From the NCBI GenBank assembly GCA_020726505.1, contig JAHLEZ010000038.1, forward strand, positions 186,001 through 250,000: a stretch of 64,000 nt of DNA. The letters are read 5' to 3'. The notes under the pieces were generated by a model. It saw nothing but the letters and a program-made list of their open reading frames with translations, had not been told where the DNA came from and ran no database searches. The translations under genes were made by a program, and so were the position numbers. This document shows positions 57,620 through 64,000 of this stretch, in pieces. Positions within the stretch are counted from its first letter, which is position 1. Each line of letters begins with the position of its first letter. Source of the DNA: Leptodontidium sp. MPI-SDFR-AT-0119 (lineage: Eukaryota > Ascomycota > Leotiomycetes > Helotiales > Leptodontidiaceae).

Positions 57620-60600
57620 AATAAGATAAATTTTATTTTCTTATTTTAATATATAAATACTTTAATTTTTTAAATTTTATTTAAATTTACTTTTTAATTT
57701 TACTAATAATTTTATATTTGTTTCTTAAGCGCACTTATAACTTTAAATTAAAGTTAGAATTTAATTATAAAAAATAAGTAATATTAATAATATTATAAAA
57801 AACTGTAAAGTAAATAATTTTAGAATTTAAATTATAACTTTTAAACTCTCTTATGTAATTTTGTTATAAAAAAAATAAGGCTTATTATAATTTATTATAA
57901 TTAGCAAATTTAAGGTTTTATTAAAGTATTAATTTTTATATAAAATATATATTTTAGGTTTAGCGTATTACGTTGCTTAGCTAATAACTTCGGATATATC
58001 TTATTGATTTCGCCTAAAAAAAAACCCTCTCTTCTTTAGAACACTTGTTTGCTTTTCACTTGCACCTCCTCACTCAGATCACTTGATTTCAACGTGATTC
58101 TTTTATCACTTTTTCGATTTTTTTTGACGGTAGTTAATTAATTAATTATCGTCCTTGTGACGGTAGTTAATAAATAGATTTTATCAAGTGAAGGTTAAGA
58201 TAGAATTTGGGATCTAAGGTATATTTTCTATCTAAAAATTACGTAGAAGTAATATTATACTTATCTATATTATATTATAAGTATTATAGTAAGAGATATA
58301 GTTAATTAAAGGTGGGTGTTATAGTGCTGCGCTTCCTGATTTGGCGAGAAGCCTAGTACTGCCGGCAGGTCACCGCCTTTTTAATTAAGGTTATTTTTTA
58401 GTCTTATTTCATTTATGCCCAATATAATTAATTATAAATATAATAAAAAGATTAAATAACTCTAAATATTATTATAAGGAATATATAATTATATATAATT
58501 ATCTAAACCTTAACAGCGGGATTAGTTGAGTTATAGACCTATTTAATTTATATAACGGGCAGGGGAATAGCGCTAACCGAATCGAGGTTGTTTTCTAGTC
58601 TTAAACGAGCGCTTAAAGAGGTACTTCCTTCTTTATATTTATTTTAATAGCTTTAAATTAATCTTTAAAGAAACGCGGCGGCAGGCCTAGAAAGGATAAA
58701 ACCGATTTAAATATAATAGAGGTTACGAGAAAAAGTAAGCGACGTTTATATTATTAGTCGCGGTAAGCGTCGCGTTAAATTATTAGTCTAGCTTTTTTTA
58801 TTGCCTACGAGCCCCTTCACTTAGACGTACTAACTGACACTCCTCCTAGCGGACTTCGAACGAGTTCCGATATTCGAATACTTATAGATAGTAACGTTTA
58901 GTCGAGCGATATTTCATAAAACCTACGACTGATTTCCCTACTACTGACTTAATTACTTCTGTTTAATAAAGATGCCGACGTTACTGCGCAAATTAAGTAA
59001 ATTTAAGTAGACAAATAAGAGGTTAATCTTAAGAGAGACGAATACGAAGTAGAGATTATAGAAATTCTGATAGGATTGCGATCGGCTAACGCGACTAGTG
59101 CAGCTAAGGAAGTAAGAAAAACACTAATCGAAAGACGGGTTAAAGTAGTAACATTAAGATTATAGACAATAAAGGGATTAAATATAATAGGCGAAGGAGA
59201 GGGAGCTCGTAATAAGAAGCTATAGTGTTCTTACTCTTTATAAATTACTTTTATAAATAAGTTAATTATAACGTGAGACAACGATAGTATTACTGCGTTA
59301 AACACATCTAATAAACCAGCGAGTATTTAAAGATCCCTAGAAAACATAATACCGTTATAGACACTAACTTAATATAAGTCACCTTCTTTACTATTATTAA
59401 ATAGAACTAACAAAGGAAGCACTAGTAGACAAAGTACTTTATTCCTCGTTTAGAAGAATAACCTTTTGTTATAAATAAAGCCCCTAGTAATAAAATTACT
59501 TGCTAATAGTATATCTTCCCCCTTAGTTATAAAGAGGCCTCCTAACGATATTTCGCCGTCACTCTTCCGTTAAATTAAAAGTTTTATACCGTCTTCGCCT
59601 ACTTAACTAGTAATTTAAATAACACTAGATCCCGCCACTTCTACACTTATCCTAGCTTTTACCTTAGTAATAATAGATTCCTTAGCGCTAATAGTTCCTT
59701 AATATACAATAACTTCCTTAATATTAAGAGCCTCCCTAAACGCGACAATATCTCTAGCCCCTACTAAGCGAATTACCTTTAAGTTAATTAAGTAGCTTCG
59801 GAATTTTCAAGGGTATATACACGAGTAATACTGCGAGGTAGACTAATTATATTAAAAGTACTATCGACGTCCAGATGTCTATTCTAAGTGCTCGTCTCTT
59901 TAATAGATTAGTAATATCTTACGTAGAAATCACTAAGATACACCCCTTTTAAACGTCCTTAGTAATATTAAGTTAATAAAGCTAATAGACTTTGGTGGCT
60001 TAAACTACCAAGTAGCCTTTAAAGGCACTAATACATCGGCTACCTTCGAAGACGTTAGAACCTGTGATGAAAAGCTGCTTATAAATTTATACTTGTCGTA
60101 ATATTATATTACTAATAGAAAGAACCGTTGTGCTAAGGTATCGTTTAATATTAATAACACTTATTACTTCCCGACTAATTTAACTATTACTTATCAAGGA
60201 ATTAATTAGTTTCTTAAAGTATATCCCTTTCTTAACCTTAATATAAATATTTACTTTAGTTTAAAAGTCCCTTTATATAATAAGCGCGGGGTATTAACTC
60301 AGAAATTTACCCCTCTTTATAAAATCCCTTATTATTACTTTAGTTTTATAATTAATATAAAGGGTCTCCTCATCTTCGTCTTCTTCCTTACACTTTATGC
60401 CGAGAGCGACTATAAGTATTTAATATACCTTAGTAAGTAAGACTAAGAGTTATAATATAATAAGATCTTAAGTCCCGCTATTCATAAGACTATTTAATCC
60501 TTTAATATTCTATAATATTACCCGGCTACCGCTTATATCGCTAATGTAGATTCGACTACGTTATTTACAAAAAGCCTTACTTAGAAATACTCTTCGCGAG

Positions 60601-61371
60601 AACAGCTTCTAAAGTACGCTTTATAACCTTAATACCTCGACACTTTTTAAAGCTTTATACTTAAGACTATCGCTAAGAACCCTAGCTATTATTGATTTTA
60701 AGGGGCTACCCTCTTTATATATATAAAAAACACTAAACTAGAATTTATAAATATAACTAATAACCTAACTATAGCTTATAAGGGCTAAGAATATTCTTAG
60801 TCTCAGGCAACTAACTTACAGTTCTATAATAAAGATTACACATTTGTCGATCTTATAAAGTAGACTACTTTAGAAGATAGTACTCTGCCGTACGACTACA
60901 TCTTAGAAAATTATAAGGCAGAGGTGTTCTTATAGAGGAAGTATTACTTAGATGCGTATATAAAGACGCGGATTGTTCTTAACGCTAATAGAAGTATAAT
61001 TAAAGGGAATCCTAAATATACGATATATCCCTAAGTAATAATATAAGACATAATAGGCTAGACCTTCTTTGTGGCGCCGCAGGGGAAAGAGAGCCAAGAT
61101 AAATTGATATACTCTTAGTTCTATGCCTTAATTAAGACTCCATTTGACACATCGAAAGTATATGTCTTTAATAATAAGTCCCTTAAGAATTTGGTCTTAG
61201 ACCTTAGATATATCTAGTCACTTTAGTAAGAGGGTAGAGGCATTACTTTTTTAAAAGGCGTCTACGAGTTTAGTTATTTCTATAGTAAGAAACGCGCTTA
61301 TATTAACTTAATTAATAACTAATAGAGGTCGTATAATATCCGAGAAGAATACCGCATCTCCTTAACGATAA
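57620..61371. repeat. AT-rich RIP-decayed block
   Basis: Stop-dense throughout. An imperfect palindrome with GACGGTAGTTAAT (58126 and again at 58159) and a GC-richer patch at 58325-58380 stand out, but I cannot assign them. Some frames between 58980 and 61300 look like long-decayed coding DNA (for example EVEIIEILIGLRSANATSAA near 59050), family unknown. Confidence 0.5.
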
Positions 61372-61376
61372 TAGAG

Positions 61377-61665
61377 TGTTAGATTTTGACTTCGGTAACT
61401 CGTGCCGATTCTACGCGAGAATAGCCGGAGTAATCTCCACTGCTTACGCGGACCGGAAATTACTCTCGTATTCGATTACGTAGTCCGTAAGAGCCACGTA
61501 ATCGACTACGTAGTCGTCGAAGCTTCTAGAGAAGCTAATATTATGTATATAACTACCGAAGAGCCCTTATAGCTCTTCTCAAGCAAGCAAGCAATCTACT
61601 TTGTCTCTAATCACGTGTTCACCTACTGCGCTTCCTCTCTTCTGATTGGCTCACCTATTTTCACA
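61377..61665. mobile_element. solo LTR, family C (289 bp)
   Basis: Starts TGTTAGATTTTGAC, ends CACCTATTTTCACA, and is flanked by the perfect 5-bp repeat TAGAG (61372-61376 and 61666-61670). Its base composition is normal (contains GTAATCGACTACGTAGTCG and CTTCCTCTCTTCTGATTGG) while both sides are TpA-rich, so it inserted after the surrounding decay. No internal element is attached. Confidence 0.75.
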
Positions 61666-61670
61666 TAGAG

Positions 61671-64000
61671 GAGATTACTTAATAGTAGCGCTAATAGGAT
61701 TTATACGACGATAAGATTAATACTACCTCGTCTCTACTCCCTTATTATATTGTCCTTACGAAAGAGCTTTTTAGCTTTTTTTATACCTAAATTAACAAGT
61801 ATTATTTCCTTTTTAAGTACGTTCTTATATATATTATTATAATATATTTACTACTAGAAACGATTGTTATAGTAATTATATTAAAGGCGCTTCGGTTTTG
61901 CTATAATAATAACTTAATCTAGCGTGAATTACTTTTATATAAAGATCGCTAAGAGAGTTTCCGGAATAAGAAGCTAGTTGTAAAAGAAAATCTAGAGATG
62001 CGGCAAACTATTAAACGATATAAACTTAGCTAGTTCTTACTAAAGATCAATTAAGCGACGTGGCAGTTCGCACTACTATATAAAGAAAATATCTTAGTAG
62101 GGAATATATTAATACACGAGGAGTATAAACGACGGTAGCGAGTAGTCAAAGACTTTTAAGACGTCTATATTTAGTTTAATTAGGCTAAGTCTTAGTACGA
62201 TTAGTATAATATATAGCGTAACATAGCCCTCCTAAGTAAGTGGCTTAAATATCTCCACGCTTTAAACCTTAAACAGTTCGATACAGATATATAAAAGGCC
62301 ATATTCAAATCCTATAAGCGATCTCCCGAATTAACGTCTGACGTAATTAAGTAAAAAGAAAACATCCGGTTTTATTAGAGCCGTATAAAGCAAATGTTTT
62401 CTATCGACGGGATTATTAGTTTACTTTATTTTGTGACTAAGAACAAAATACGGTTTAAGAAAGTAACTAATCTTCTCGACTTCTTATTTCTCTAAGAAGA
62501 TAGTAAGAAACGCCGTGGCTAGGGTAATAAGCTATATTAAGCTATCTTATAGAAGAGCTTCGAGTTAGTTAAGCGACGTCTAAGATATAAACGCGTAAAC
62601 AAGTAATTAGATAAGTTCTTTTATTTTATTCGTTTAATATATTAAGTTCTCTCGTACTTATTGTATTCTACTTTTATTATATTAACGAAAACTAATCATA
62701 ATTAAGGTCTAAAGAGACGAATAATGTGGTTTTTAGTTATATATACTAATCCTAAGAAAATAAAGCTTCCTTTCCGTTCCTATTTTATTACACTTTATAA
62801 TATTTTATAAAATATACGTTAGTAAATATTTAGCGATAGTTAGCATTAAAATATATAAGATACTTCTTAACTTATTAGTGTATATAGCGCTTAAGGACTT
62901 AAAGTACACAGACAAAAAGAGACTAAAAAGTTTTAAGTAACTAAGAAAAGGAGTATTAAGTCGAAAGGGTTTGTCTTTATATAAGAGTAAACGCAGCCAC
63001 TAAGGCTAAAGATATTAGAGCAGACTAAGAACTAGAGCTTGGATAAACTAAAGGACCTAATAAGTAAGTTTAGCCGTAAGTACGCTAATAATAGTATTTA
63101 AGATAATAGTTTAAATATTAATAATAACGACCTTAGGCCAAAAGTTAGGGTTAACGAGCGTAATAGCCATTAGTCTCGGTCTTCTGAAACTTATAAGGCT
63201 ATTATAGCTACTTTTACCCGGAAATCTAATAATAAAAGACATCGAGGCAATAAGTAAGATAAAAGCTTTACGGCTATAATAATTAATAGTAGTAGCGTTT
63301 TTATATTGTTAAGTAGCGAGAAGTAAGCGTTAAAGACTAATTATTACAGAACTAAAGTAAGGTTATAAGACATACTTTATACTTGGGATTAATATAATAT
63401 TAAGATATCTACTATAGTATAAACAAGGATAAAGTCGATAAGATTATAAAGAGGGTAGTTTAGTCTTCTGCTAGCTTTCATCGCTTGACTTGGGCTAAGT
63501 GAGCTCGATTTGCGTTATATACTTAGTTAATGATGACTCTCGAGTTGATATGTCCTTAGTATTAAATACTTTAGTTATATAAATTAGTACTAAGGTGCTT
63601 TATTATTTAGTATTAAAGTCTAATACCGTTAGTATAATCACATAAGGGCGGGTTACACGCGCGAACGCGAGCGGTATTAGGGCCTAATACTAGGAGTTTT
63701 ACTTTATATAACGCGTTTAATATAAACGACTGGCGCCCCGTATATATCCCGCCTAAATTAAAAGATTTAATTTAAGTGAATATCGCGTTTTAAGTATTTA
63801 TTTACTTATATAATAATTTATACACGTAAACAAGGTTAAGCTTAGAAACAGTTAGGTGTTTAAAAAGTTAAATTTAAAATTAAAATTTAAAAAGCGTTTA
63901 AAATATAAATTATTTCTAAGTTATAAAAAAATATTTTATAAATATTAATATTATTTAAGTATTTATTAATAAAATAATTTTATAAAAAACGAATAACAAA
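61671..64000. repeat. AT-rich RIP-decayed block to the window end
   Basis: No open frame or recognisable motif. 61900-62600 has residual coding-like texture (for example RFKKVTNLLDFLF near 62452) but every frame is broken. A GC-richer patch near 63645-63700 is unassigned. Confidence 0.5.

Noticed and set aside
58126..58171. GACGGTAGTTAAT repeats as transposon ends
   Set aside because: The two copies are only 33 bp apart, and no target duplication or matching distant inverted copy was found.
1..64000. Starship-type mobile element (tyrosine-recombinase captain, DUF3723, FRE, patatin cargo)
   Set aside because: HET and NLR-like genes are typical cargo, but I recognise no captain recombinase or element ends, so the claim has no direct support.

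Overview
The window looks like a gene-poor, repeat-rich part of the genome of a filamentous ascomycete (Pezizomycotina). The evidence is short introns (48-149 bp) with CTAAC/CTGAC-like branch sites, the gene families present (PDR-type ABC transporter, HET-domain protein, Zn2Cys6 regulator, OrsD/DUF3505), and many dead copies carrying the stop codons expected from repeat-induced point mutation (RIP: Trp TGG and Gln CAG/CAA changed to TAG/TAA, with very TpA-rich blocks). I could not assign a genus.

Layout. 1-3.8 kb: an alpha/beta-hydrolase scrap, then a complete but dead Fot1/pogo DNA transposon (1819-3787) with a solo LTR nested inside its transposase. 3.8-20.9 kb, the most gene-like part: duplicated scraps of a P450 5' end, an intact P450 (4243-5975), a kinase scrap, an intact secreted major-royal-jelly-type protein (minus, 8219-9539), a 119-bp MITE, a broken Zn2Cys6 regulator (minus), an intact PDR-type ABC transporter (13843-18590), and RIP-killed NCS1 permease and TRI14-like genes. 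21-36.5 kb: a graveyard of fungal multicopy families (OrsD C2H2 protein, Tad-like LINE ORF1, several unnamed conserved proteins, a RecQ-like helicase). Inside it sits a better preserved divergent pair of genes that I do not recognise (31626-32834 minus; 33062-34372 plus).

36.7-43 kb: an AT-rich RIP block with a Ty3/gypsy RT-RNase H relic on the minus strand, a young solo LTR and a minisatellite. 44.7-46.8 kb: a complete dead Tc1/mariner transposon with TIRs and TA target duplication. 47.4-53.9 kb: a second gene island with an intact HET-domain gene (minus), an intact NUDIX hydrolase, and a chimeric WD40 remnant. 54.4-64 kb: an AT-rich block with two more solo LTRs, three tRNA-like sequences and tandem repeats, and no live gene that I can see.

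Working together: the intact genes are an ER P450, a plasma-membrane drug-efflux pump, a secreted beta-propeller protein, a NUDIX hydrolase and a HET protein. They do not form an obvious single pathway. The P450, transporter, lost regulator, lost permease and lost TRI14-like gene could be the remains of a metabolite or detoxification cluster, but that is inference. The strongest direct observations are four solo LTRs with perfect 5-bp target duplications, two DNA transposons with TA duplications, and an apparent GC-AG intron that holds the P450 reading frame open. All gene models are by eye; splice sites were chosen to keep frame and family-like protein sequence.
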